DNA of 64,000 bases, taken from NCBI GenBank assembly GCA_038396605.1, contig CP121690.1:2140500-2204499 (forward strand), written 5' to 3'. Positions 16,962-24,617 of this stretch are shown one piece after another (the stretch's first letter is position 1; the number at the start of each line of letters is the position of its first letter). The notes beneath the pieces were generated by a model. That model had not been told where the DNA came from and ran no database searches. It saw only the letters and a program-made list of their open reading frames with translations. The translations under genes were made by a program, and so were the position numbers. Source of the stretch: Eubacteriales bacterium mix99. GTDB taxonomy: Bacteria > Bacillota > Clostridia > Caldicoprobacterales > DTU083.

Positions 16962-16998
16962 AATATTGGAAGTTACAGGAGATGAGGGAGGGCAACGC

Positions 16999-18483
16999 AT
17001 GAAAAAATACATACTGGCACTGGACGAGGGGACAACCAGCTGCCGTGCCATTTTGTTCAACCGGGAGGGAGCGGAAGTCGGTTCCGCTGCCAGGGAATTT
17101 CGCCAGATTTATCCCAGGCCTGGGTGGGTGGAGCACGATGCGGAGGAGATCTGGCAATGCCAGCTGGGCAGGATCCGTACGGTATGGAAGGACTGCCATG
17201 TATCGGCGGAGGAGATTGCCGCCATCGGCATTACGAACCAGCGGGAGACCGTGGTGGTATGGGACCGCAGTACGGGAAAACCGGTGGGGAATGCGGTGGT
17301 GTGGCAATGCCGCCGGACCGCTTCCATTTGTGAGGATCTGAAGCAAAAAGGGCTGGGAGAAGCGATTCAGCAGAAAACCGGTCTGGTGATTGACGCTTAT
17401 TTTTCCGGCACCAAGATCAAATGGATCCTGGATCAGAATCCCGGTCTGCGGGAACGGGCAAGGCGGGGAGAAATCCTGGCCGGGACCATGGATACCTGGC
17501 TGATCTGGAATCTGACCGGGGGGAAAAGTCATGTCACGGATGTCACCAATGCTTCCCGGACCATGCTTTGCAATATACGGGATCTGTGCTGGGATGAAGA
17601 GCTCCTGAAGCTGCTGGACATCCCGCGTGCCATGCTGCCGGAGATCCGGACGTCCAGCGGATATCTGGGAACGACGGATCCGGCGCTGTTTGGCGCGGAG
17701 ATTCCCATAACCGGAGCGGCAGGGGATCAGCAGTCCGCCCTGTTCGGTCAGGCCTGTTTTGAAACCGGGGCATCAAAAAGCACCTATGGGACCGGCTGCT
17801 TTCTGTTGATGAATATCGGGGAGAAGCAGATTCTGTCGTCCCATAATCTGCTTACCACCATTGCATGGGGGATCGGCGGGAAAACCGAGTATGCCCTGGA
17901 GGGAAGCGTTTTTGTTGCCGGCGCAGCGGTCCAGTGGCTCAGGGATGAAATGGGACTGATCCGGACAGCTGCGGAAAGTGAGAAACTGGCCATGTCTGTA
18001 CCGGATACGCAGGGTGTTTATATGATACCGGCCTTTGTCGGACTGGGGGCTCCCTACTGGGATATGTATGCACGGGGTGCCCTGTTCGGCATAACGCGTG
18101 GGGTGAACCGGAACCATATTGTGCGCGCCGTGTTGGAATCCATTGCCTATCAGGTACGGGATATCCTGTCCGTCATGGAGGAGGACTCCGGGATTCATCC
18201 GGCTGCTCTGAAGGTGGACGGGGGAGCATCGGCAAATAACTTCCTGATGCAGTTTCAGTCGGATATCCTGAACGTTCCCGTGATCCGTCCGGCCAATGTG
18301 GAGACCACCGCTCAGGGAGCGGCATTTCTGGCCGGGCTGGAAGCAGGGTTCTGGAAGGATAAAAAGGAGATCCAAACGATATGGCAGGCGGAAAGGGAAT
18401 TTGTTCCGCAGATGGAGGACGCCGAGAGAACAGAAAAATATATGGCATGGAAAAGGGCCGTCAACAGCTGCCGGAGCTTTTGA
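16999..18483 (+). CDS. glpK: Glycerol kinase
   Basis: Phosphorylates glycerol to sn-glycerol-3-phosphate with ATP. Start at 16999 behind GAGGGAGGG, giving 494 residues, the usual size. FGGY-kinase marks: [13 protein letters not shown] (ATP loop), [49 protein letters not shown], the phosphate-binding [13 protein letters not shown], and the C-terminal [19 protein letters not shown] and [13 protein letters not shown]. It has its own promoter 38 bases upstream and ends at a strong terminator, closing the glycerol block. Confidence 0.97.
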   Translation: MKKYILALDEGTTSCRAILFNREGAEVGSAAREFRQIYPRPGWVEHDAEEIWQCQLGRIRTVWKDCHVSAEEIAAIGITNQRETVVVWDRSTGKPVGNAVVWQCRRTASICEDLKQKGLGEAIQQKTGLVIDAYFSGTKIKWILDQNPGLRERARRGEILAGTMDTWLIWNLTGGKSHVTDVTNASRTMLCNIRDLCWDEELLKLLDIPRAMLPEIRTSSGYLGTTDPALFGAEIPITGAAGDQQSALFGQACFETGASKSTYGTGCFLLMNIGEKQILSSHNLLTTIAWGIGGKTEYALEGSVFVAGAAVQWLRDEMGLIRTAAESEKLAMSVPDTQGVYMIPAFVGLGAPYWDMYARGALFGITRGVNRNHIVRAVLESIAYQVRDILSVMEEDSGIHPAALKVDGGASANNFLMQFQSDILNVPVIRPANVETTAQGAAFLAGLEAGFWKDKKEIQTIWQAEREFVPQMEDAERTEKYMAWKRAVNSCRSF

Positions 18484-18507
18484 CAGCTCTTTAGCCTTAA
18501 ATATATC

Positions 18508-18552
18508 GCACCCAGGAAGCAGCCGAAAGGCTTCTTTTGGGTGCTTTATTTC
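18508..18552 (+). terminator. Rho-independent terminator after glpK
   Basis: GCACCCA pairs with TGGGTGC, with an inner GAAGC/GCTTC stem, followed by TTTATTTCTT. Confidence 0.85.
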
Positions 18553-18564
18553 TTCAATTTACTA

Positions 18565-18592
18565 TTGAATTTATAATTGTATAGGGTATAAT
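18565..18592 (+). promoter_or_regulatory. Sigma-A promoter of the SurA-N-like gene
   Basis: TTGAAT at 18565-18570 and TATAAT at 18587-18592, spaced 16 bases, in an AT-rich stretch that begins straight after the glpK terminator. Confidence 0.75.
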
Positions 18593-18660
18593 TTAATCAG
18601 GAACCAAAACTTGTCACAGGAGTCTTAAATCTTGAAATTGGTTAGGAAGGAGTTTTTCTG

Positions 18661-19296
18661 ATGAAAAACAAAAAAAGATTTGGATTCATTTTGGCATTAG
18701 CTCTTTTAGTTTCAGCACTTTTCATATTCATCGCAATTGCTTTTAAAGATGATCCATTTACAGTGCTTGGGAAGTTTTACAAGGGTAACATCGAAAGAAA
18801 GGCAGAAGTTGATGATAGCAAAGTGTTAGCTACGGTTGGCGGCAAAAGGATAACTCAAAAGTTAGTAGATGACTATAAGATGTCTTATGAAATTTTTGGT
18901 GACAAAAAATCGGAGGAAGAAATAATAAAGAAGATTGCAACCGACATATTATTGACGAAGGAAGCACAAGAACACAATATCACTGTAAGTGACGATGAGG
19001 TAAGCAAGGTAATTGAGGATCAGATGAAACTTCTAAAAAAAACAACAACCTATAAAGAATTTCAGAATTATCTTTCGGGAGCTGATATTACGGAAGAGGA
19101 GTACATTAAAATAGTAACGCCAATTTACAAAAAGCTGATTATACAGGGTACCTATAAAAACAAAATATTAAAGCCGGATTTTAAAGAAAAAAACAACGAT
19201 ATTTCGGAAGCGGAGTTTCATAACGCCTTTGAAGATTACTACCAGAAATATAAAGAAAAATTGTTTGATAATGCAGAAATAAAATATCTTAATTAA
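18661..19296 (+). CDS. Exported or membrane-anchored SurA-N-like protein lacking a PPIase domain
   Basis: A 211-residue protein with a positively charged start and one hydrophobic segment (residues 7-28, FGFILALALLVSALFIFIAI), without a lipobox cysteine, so a signal anchor is likely. It then reads KVLATVGGKRITQKLVDDY and DILLTKEAQEHNITVSDDEV, the pattern of the SurA/PrsA N-terminal chaperone domain. The parvulin domain that normally follows is missing; the protein ends in a lysine-rich helical tail. Base composition is clearly more AT-rich than glpK or sdaA, suggesting transfer. The immediately following ABC remnant makes a role beside a lost transporter or bacteriocin system possible. Confidence 0.8.
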   Translation: MKNKKRFGFILALALLVSALFIFIAIAFKDDPFTVLGKFYKGNIERKAEVDDSKVLATVGGKRITQKLVDDYKMSYEIFGDKKSEEEIIKKIATDILLTKEAQEHNITVSDDEVSKVIEDQMKLLKKTTTYKEFQNYLSGADITEEEYIKIVTPIYKKLIIQGTYKNKILKPDFKEKNNDISEAEFHNAFEDYYQKYKEKLFDNAEIKYLN

Positions 19297-19447
19297 AGGC
19301 TTTTCAATTGTTCAAACCATTGAGAAACTGAATAAAGAAGACAGGCTGACCATTGTGTGGATTACACATCGGGACAGGACTTTGGAGAAGGCTACCCGAG
19401 TTGTGAACTTAAACCAGTATGATAGAAGAAAGGATGGGATTGCATGA
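19283..19447 (+). pseudogene. C-terminal remnant of an ABC transporter ATPase
   Basis: No start codon is available, but the frame reads TIEKLNKEDRLTIVWITHRD and then TLEKATRVVNLNQYD before a stop at 19445. This is the region after the Walker B motif in ABC ATPases, including the switch-histidine motif (ITH). About 50 codons remain; everything upstream, including Walker A, is lost. It abuts the SurA-N-like gene and marks a deletion joint. Confidence 0.75.
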
Positions 19448-19605
19448 TTAAGATGGAACCGGAGGGGAGTGAATGCTCCTGGAAGGCAGAATAGATTAGT
19501 GCACGGATAGCTAAGCAAATGAACGCAACAGTGCGAATTAGTCAGGAAAAAAGCCATATTCTGATATAGTAAGGAATACGGCGTTATTTTTGCATGGTAT
19601 AGGAT

Positions 19606-19634
19606 TTGACATACCAGGTGACAGGCTGTATAAA
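19606..19634 (+). promoter_or_regulatory. Sigma-A promoter of the exported protein gene at 19710
   Basis: TTGACA at 19606-19611 and TATAAA at 19629-19634, spaced 17 bases, leaving a leader of about 70 bases before AGGAGGG and the start codon. Confidence 0.75.
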
Positions 19635-19709
19635 TAAATTAGAAGATATTGGTATGGTTTGTTGGAATAATGTCTGTACCGCCACAGTGGCAAGTAAAAG
19701 GAGGGTACC

Positions 19710-20312
19710 ATGAAAGGTTGGAAATTCTCTAAAGTTCTATGTGTGTTGTTGACTTGTCTTATACTGCTGGCGATGGCGGTACTCATGCGGGGCAATCGAA
19801 TGCCGGCAGCAGCGAAACAGGAGGAACCTGTGCAGCACGGTATGGATTCCGTTGGATACGCATCTGATTCCGGCTCCACGTATTTGGGTACAGACCATGT
19901 GGCGGAATCCGGGGAATTATCGCCAGGACTGAATGTAGAAGTATTACTGGAGGAGTATTCACTTGGTATGAACAGTGTACCAGGCTTTCCGTTTCGAATT
20001 GACGTGGCAGATGGAATGGAGTATGATCCTGTTTTACAGTCTATAAATGTATCGGTGGACAGAGGAGAGCTGAATCAGTGGAATCGTGAGACAGGCATTG
20101 TTGTGTCAAAAGGGCGGTCTGATAGTGTGTCCAGGGGGGAAACCCTTTACTGGTCTCCCTTGGATGGCCAGACTCCCATGGAGATCAGCAAAGCTACAAT
20201 ATCCATCGAGGCAACTTTCGATAACACTGTGATTGGAAGGCAACAGATCCATTTAATCCGGGATGAATCCGGTAATTACCATGCAAAAGTTGAAAAGTCT
20301 GAGCCGGCATAA
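19710..20312 (+). CDS. Exported protein of unknown function
   Basis: A 200-residue protein I do not recognise. The start follows AAGGAGGGTACC. Residues 7-25 (SKVLCVLLTCLILLAMAVL) form a signal peptide or anchor; a cysteine occurs in it but not in a convincing lipobox. The mature part is beta-rich, with FRIDVADGMEYDP, SINVSVDRGELNQW, TLYWSPLD and ISIEATFDNTVIGRQQIHLI, resembling a small immunoglobulin-like or sortase-substrate-type fold without an LPxTG motif. It has its own promoter and terminator, so it is a single-gene unit, convergent with the lipoprotein gene that follows. Confidence 0.8.
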   Translation: MKGWKFSKVLCVLLTCLILLAMAVLMRGNRMPAAAKQEEPVQHGMDSVGYASDSGSTYLGTDHVAESGELSPGLNVEVLLEEYSLGMNSVPGFPFRIDVADGMEYDPVLQSINVSVDRGELNQWNRETGIVVSKGRSDSVSRGETLYWSPLDGQTPMEISKATISIEATFDNTVIGRQQIHLIRDESGNYHAKVEKSEPA

Positions 20313-20330
20313 CTTGCCGGCCTTTCTTCT
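20303..20330. terminator. Terminator between convergent genes
   Basis: GCCGGC at 20303-20308 pairs with GCCGGC at 20316-20321, followed by CCTTTCTTCT. It overlaps the stop codon of the upstream gene and could also help to end the minus-strand lipoprotein gene. Confidence 0.75.
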
Positions 20331-20340
20331 ATATTAAGCA

Positions 20341-21258
20341 CTATTTGATTTGTTCCAGGTTACCGATCAGAATATCTCCCTTGATTTTTGCGAGGTTGAT
20401 TTTCTTTTTGGAAACCACGTAATTGAAGTCATACAGAGCAGCATCAATTTTGCTGTTCAGATCCGAATCAGGTTTGGATATCTTGACTTTGGCTTCCTGC
20501 CAGGCGGGTTTCATTTCTTTCAGCAGCGGTTGGGTCTTTTCCCATTGGTTCTGCTGACCGTACAGAATGATCTGTCTTGCCAGGCTTTTTACTTCCTTTA
20601 CTTCCGGTGGCTGATCATGGGAATAAAGTTTGAGAAATTCCGGGTAATGGGAATACAGGCTGTTTGCCGCAATCAGCGTTTTTTCTTCATTGCGGGCCAT
20701 AATTTGCTCTGTCAGGGCAATCAGCTGCTCTTCAAAGCTTTTCATTGTTTCCGCCATGGCACCATCAGACTTTGCCTTCGGCTCGTATGTGTTCCAGTTT
20801 CGATGGAGGGATTCCGATGTGGATTCCAGTTCCGTCCAGTCCGGTAAAGGGACAGGCTTTGGAGTTTCCTGCGGCCCCTGCTCTTTTTGCCCTTTTTCCT
20901 TTTGCTGTCCTTCGTTTTGATCATTTTGCTGATCCGGCTTCCGGATATCCTCATCATCATCCTGGCCCTGCTGCTTTGTCTGTTCTGATGTCTGTCCGGA
21001 ATTACTTTGGTTGGAGGGGTGCTGTTGTTCCCTCTTCTGTTTCGCTCTCTTTTCCCGGACATCCTCCAGGTCCCCGATCATTTTGTCTGTATCTTCTTCC
21101 ATCTGGCTGAGTGCCTTGGGAGGATTCTTTTTATGATCTTTTTCCTCCTTCGGCGCCTTCGGCCGGAGTATGCCGCATCCTGCAACCATCAGGACTATAA
21201 GAATGCCAGTCAAAGCATATTTTGCACATTGGGCAAATTTACCATTCAATCCAATCAC
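20341..21258 (-). CDS. Lipoprotein of unknown function with a charged, low-complexity linker
   Basis: A 305-residue protein with a clear lipoprotein signal: hydrophobic stretch ending in VLMVAGC (lipobox, Cys28 or so). Residues about 40-135 are low-complexity, rich in Lys, Glu, Gln, Asp and Pro, probably a flexible stalk through the wall. The C-terminal 165 residues are helical and compact (YPEFLKLYSHDQPPEVKEV, IDAALYDFNYVVSKKKINLA), a fold I do not recognise. No motif suggests an enzyme. Likely an envelope structural or sensor-accessory protein. Confidence 0.85.
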   Translation of the reverse strand: MIGLNGKFAQCAKYALTGILIVLMVAGCGILRPKAPKEEKDHKKNPPKALSQMEEDTDKMIGDLEDVREKRAKQKREQQHPSNQSNSGQTSEQTKQQGQDDDEDIRKPDQQNDQNEGQQKEKGQKEQGPQETPKPVPLPDWTELESTSESLHRNWNTYEPKAKSDGAMAETMKSFEEQLIALTEQIMARNEEKTLIAANSLYSHYPEFLKLYSHDQPPEVKEVKSLARQIILYGQQNQWEKTQPLLKEMKPAWQEAKVKISKPDSDLNSKIDAALYDFNYVVSKKKINLAKIKGDILIGNLEQIK

Positions 21259-21540
21259 CTCGATTTTAGTATTTCCACCTGCAACGGATTCATTCTTGCC
21301 TTCGCATATGACAGACCATATTGCAGCGCAAATAGGAAAGCACCAGATATATTAACAGATATGGAAGAAATCCGTAGGATTTGTGAGAATTACTAAGCAT
21401 ACATATGAATGCGCCTTGATATAAATAGTGTTGGGTATAAAATAATAAATGAAGGTTATTCATTTTATTTAGTTTTAGTACTCACTTGGAATATTTTTGA
21501 TGGCATAATAGACGAGACATAAAACATATTTGAAAGGCAG
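21259..21540. other. AT-rich gap without a recognisable gene
   Basis: It separates the minus-strand lipoprotein gene from the ABC-2-like pair. Short TATAAA-like boxes occur near 21436, but their spacing to a -35 is poor (14 bases). No hairpin with a T run is seen. Confidence 0.5.
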
Positions 21541-22380
21541 ATGTACAGCTTGGAATTTACAAGACTTATCAGGACAGAAGTTCATTCTCTGCTGAAGAGA
21601 CGGGAATTTCTGATTGTCATGACGATTAATCTGGTATGGATGATCGTGCCGTTTTTGATGGATTGTATGAAATACTATCAAACGGAGATAACATATATTC
21701 CTCCGGCAAATGAATTATGGGTCGGTTTTCATAATCATATGGGTGAGGCCTATTATTTGTTCCTTTTGCCTTTGCTGCCAGCTTTGGTCTATGCGGATAC
21801 CCATTATCTGAATTTGAAAACAGGGATGTATAAAAACATATATAGCCGCTGCAGGAAAAGCACTTATATTTTAGCCAAAGGCGTCGTGATTTTGGTTTCC
21901 GGTTTTATAATCGTGTTTCTGCCATTGCTTCTCAACCAGCTTTTATGTTTCCTTATTGCTCCTCTTCACAGCACCAGGAATAGTTTAGGCGGCTGGCCTG
22001 CCTATACTTCTTATCCAACTTACACGCTGCTGTTTGAATCTCTTTTCCTCAGGAAGCCATATTTATATAATTTTCTGTATATGGCTATGGCAAGCGTCCT
22101 GGGCAGTATGTCTGCGCTGTTGTCCTATGCGGTTTCCTTCCTCAACGGGCAAAGCAGGCTGATCGTTGTTGCCACGCCTATGATTATTTATGTTGTCTGG
22201 AATTTTACAGCTGCGTTTTTATTAGGAGATGAATATTCCCTGTATGCTTATCTGTTTGGGGGAGGAGTCGCCGATCTGATGCCTTCCTATTTTTTCTTCT
22301 GTATGGCTCTTTGCCTCATGGTATGCCTGGCAATTATCTTTATGAAAGGCGTATTTAAAAAGGATGAACTGCACAACTGA
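21541..22380 (+). CDS. Multi-spanning membrane protein, ABC-2-type permease-like
   Basis: A 279-residue protein with about six hydrophobic segments (near residues 25-40, 72-86, 109-138, 176-200, 208-224 and 250-269). A charged N-terminal region, LIRTEVHSLLKRREFLI, matches the start of ABC-2 permeases that follow bacteriocin-export ATPases. It is followed after 21 bases by a second membrane protein and then by a truncated ATPase, the order of a lantibiotic-immunity or small export system. With the ATPase broken, the transporter is probably non-functional unless an ATPase from elsewhere serves it. Confidence 0.75.
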   Translation: MYSLEFTRLIRTEVHSLLKRREFLIVMTINLVWMIVPFLMDCMKYYQTEITYIPPANELWVGFHNHMGEAYYLFLLPLLPALVYADTHYLNLKTGMYKNIYSRCRKSTYILAKGVVILVSGFIIVFLPLLLNQLLCFLIAPLHSTRNSLGGWPAYTSYPTYTLLFESLFLRKPYLYNFLYMAMASVLGSMSALLSYAVSFLNGQSRLIVVATPMIIYVVWNFTAAFLLGDEYSLYAYLFGGGVADLMPSYFFFCMALCLMVCLAIIFMKGVFKKDELHN

Positions 22381-22407
22381 TTTCTGAAAAGATGGAAGGA
22401 AATGAGC

Positions 22408-23217
22408 ATGCGAATACATAGAATACATAAAACTTATTTTTTTAAATTGCTGATCGGAATATTTCTTGCATTTGTCGTCGGAGGATCTGTAATCCCATTC
22501 GTTTCAGAGAAACCCTACTATGAGTATTTGTTTTTGATCAGCTACGGCGGGATCCGTCTTCCCGTAGAGGATGGCTGGGCGTATATCAACTTATTGCTGG
22601 ATTCATTGGTATCCCAGATTTTGCTGATCTTTCTTCTTGCAAATTATATGTCAGACGATTTCAGCACCTGTTCTGTTTATATCTTTACACGAAGCAACCG
22701 AAAAGGGGCTTGGTTTTTACATAAATGTACGGACCTGTTTTTTCTTGTGGCTCTGTATTATATTCTGCAGTTTGCGGTACTGATTGTAGTCGGGAGAGTT
22801 CTAGGCAGACTTACGATATCGGACCCTGCTGCTTTCTGGCATATTATTCTTTCTGAGCTGGCCCTGCTGGCAATGTTCTCTTTTTGTTATGTCCTGACAG
22901 TGAATGTCTTGTCTTTGAAAATGGGGACGCATTACGCTTATTTGTTTACCGTACTTTTAGCTGTCGTATTTTCGGTATTGCCAATGCTTTTTCAAAACAG
23001 TACAGCAGTAAAATTTCTTCCTTTTTCCCAGAGCATGCTGGTATGGCACGACAGTAAGAAACTTGCCCTGTACCGTGATTTTGTTGGAAGCTGCATACCT
23101 CATTTTACGATTTTGTTCTCGTTGCTATATCTTATCGTTTTGATTGGTATTCTGCTGCTTATCGGCATACATCTTGTAAAAAATATAGAAATTATGGGAA
23201 GCGAAAGGAAGGATTGA
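22408..23217 (+). CDS. Multi-spanning membrane protein, ABC-2-type permease-like
   Basis: A 269-residue protein from the ATG at 22408, chosen because GGAAGGAA lies six bases before it; the ATG at 22402 sits directly on that site. About six hydrophobic segments are visible (KLLIGIFLAFVVGGSVI, SQILLIFLLANYM, FFLVALYYILQFAVLIVVG and others). It probably pairs with the preceding membrane protein as a heteromeric permease. Three bases separate its stop from the truncated ATPase gene. Confidence 0.75.
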   Translation: MRIHRIHKTYFFKLLIGIFLAFVVGGSVIPFVSEKPYYEYLFLISYGGIRLPVEDGWAYINLLLDSLVSQILLIFLLANYMSDDFSTCSVYIFTRSNRKGAWFLHKCTDLFFLVALYYILQFAVLIVVGRVLGRLTISDPAAFWHIILSELALLAMFSFCYVLTVNVLSLKMGTHYAYLFTVLLAVVFSVLPMLFQNSTAVKFLPFSQSMLVWHDSKKLALYRDFVGSCIPHFTILFSLLYLIVLIGILLLIGIHLVKNIEIMGSERKD

Positions 23218-23220
23218 CGG

Positions 23221-23562
23221 ATGAAAGCAATTCGTATGATTCATGTAAATAAGGAAATAAAAAGAAGACCTATTTTGAATGACATTAATCTGTCTCTGGA
23301 CAGCAGCAGGATATATGGATTTCTTGGGCGGAACGGTTCCGGCAAAACGATGCTTTTTCGGGCTATATGCGGACTGATTAAACCCACATCGGGAGAAATA
23401 TATGTCTTTGATAAAAAGCTGGGATCGGACATTTCCTTTCCCGAAAGTCTTGGTGTGATTATAGAAAACGTCGGGAGTATTTCTGGAGCTATGCATTTAT
23501 TCTGCAGACTGTATTATTGCAGTAACCATATTGAACCTGGTTCTCAGCCTATTTACTCATGA
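23221..23562 (+). pseudogene. ABC transporter ATPase, truncated after the first third
   Basis: Residues 1-82 are a normal ABC ATPase start: Walker A GRNGSGKT, ICGLIKPTSGEIYVFDKKLG and a GVIIEN stretch where the Q-loop region should begin. After that the sequence has no ABC match and stops at 113 residues, without signature motif or Walker B. The same DNA in the next frame encodes a permease tail (23489-23704). The gene is therefore cut by a deletion that joined it to another gene. It completes a permease-permease-ATPase row with the two preceding genes. Confidence 0.85.
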
Positions 23563-23704
23563 CAGCTCTCTTTTGAGGGACGCAATACTGCCGTTCACCA
23601 TTCTGTTTGCTGTTTTCATTGCTATCTCCTATTGGACCGCCAATCGAATGATCCGGTTTCTTCAATCCGACAGTATATACTCTGTCCTCCGACGGGAGGA
23701 ATAA
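23489..23704 (+). pseudogene. C-terminal remnant of a membrane permease
   Basis: In the +1 frame relative to the truncated ATPase, the codons up to the stop at 23702 read LFTHDSSLLRDAILPF, a hydrophobic span ILFAVFIAISYW, then ANRMIRFLQSDSIYSVLRREE. A last membrane helix with a short basic tail ending in LRREE is typical of FtsX/ABC-type permease ends. The part before this is lost. Confidence 0.6.
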
Positions 23705-23728
23705 CATAACAAGAGATAAGAACGCCCT

Positions 23729-23759
23729 AACCCGGTTTTTACGAAGCAAAAACCCGGGG
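23729..23759. repeat. Imperfect inverted repeat
   Basis: CCCGGTTTTT and AAAAACCCGGG face each other around ACGAAGC, with one bulged base. No T run follows outside the stem. It lies between the permease remnant and the antitoxin pseudogene, and could be a relic of a mobile-element end or a hairpin terminator. Confidence 0.5.
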
Positions 23760-23823
23760 GAATTGTTGATAAAATAAGGCCAGAAGGCAAACCCTGGATT
23801 TCAGTAGAAGGAGGCTGTGCAAC

Positions 23824-24134
23824 ATGATCACCATTCGACCTGTTTCAGATTTAAGAAATAAATTCACGGAAATTGAGACACCGTAAAAAAGGGTGAGCCT
23901 GTTTATCTCACCAGAAATGGCTACGGCTCTATGGTTGTACTCAGTCTGGAACAATACGCCGCACTGACAGATGAAATCGAATTGAAGCTTGATGAAGCAG
24001 ATAAAGCCGTGGCAGCGGACAGTACCCGTTATACGGAGGATGAAGTTTTCAACAGAGTGAGGGAGCGCATCTATGAGGGAATACAGCGAAAAAAGAAGTT
24101 CTTCGGAACTGCTTTTTTGTATACGGACACCTAA
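23824..24134 (+). pseudogene. YefM/Phd-family antitoxin gene with a frameshift
   Basis: Behind AGGAGG, the ATG at 23824 opens ITIRPVSDLRNKFTEIE, the standard start of Phd/YefM antitoxins, then hits TAA at 23884. The next frame continues the same protein, KKGEPVYLTRNGYGSMVVLS and LEQYAALTDEIELKLDEADKA, to 24134. A single net base loss just before the stop explains this. The A6G run at 23885-23891 lies after the stop, so programmed slippage cannot rescue it. No intact RelE/YoeB-type toxin follows; only short open stretches remain. Confidence 0.85.
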
Positions 24135-24617
24135 GTTTACGATCAAATATGTGAAATATTTTACATTCTCCGCGATTTATACTATAATAAAAAAGCAGTC
24201 TGTTTATTGAAACATTTTTACATAATCGTATAGATGCATAGCTATTCTTTTCTATGAAGGAACGGAGGATCCCGCCACCCGGCCATCGGAGGCAAAGACA
24301 GCATGTCCGGCAGTTTTGAGGACCGGGACGTTCCGCCTGCCGTGACGGCTTTTGCCCTGTGTCCGTGCTGTGCGGAGGACGTTCTGTCCCCGGAGTTCAA
24401 ACGGGCGGACAGTCCGGTGGTACTGGTTCGTCTGGATCGGAAGGAAGGCGCACTCCGAACGAATCGGGAAAAATGTTGCAAAGAATGCGCCGGGATACAA
24501 GGATCAGATGATTTTCCGGTCCGGCGTGGAATATTTTCGTTAAGGACATACCTGGCCTGTCCGAAAGGGCTTTTCCGGGTGAAGAACCAATGAGTGCGTG
24601 AATAGGAGGCAGATCTG
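24135..24617. other. Gap with AT-rich then GC-rich part, no recognised gene
   Basis: Up to about 24250 the sequence is AT-rich; from 24265 it becomes strikingly GC-rich. A 96-codon open frame at 24303-24593 contains ALCPCCAEDV and EKCCKECAG, a cysteine pattern suggestive of zinc binding, but it has no ribosome site and no known relative. A competing frame reads GRKAHSERIGKNVAKNAPGY. Neither is convincing. Confidence 0.4.

Noticed and set aside
21416-21441. TTGATA and TATAAA as promoter of the ABC-2-like pair
   Set aside because: Spacing is only 14 bases, below the usual 16-18.
23885-23891. A6G slippery sequence as programmed frameshift in the antitoxin gene
   Set aside because: The zero-frame stop begins one base before the run, so the ribosome would terminate before it could slip.
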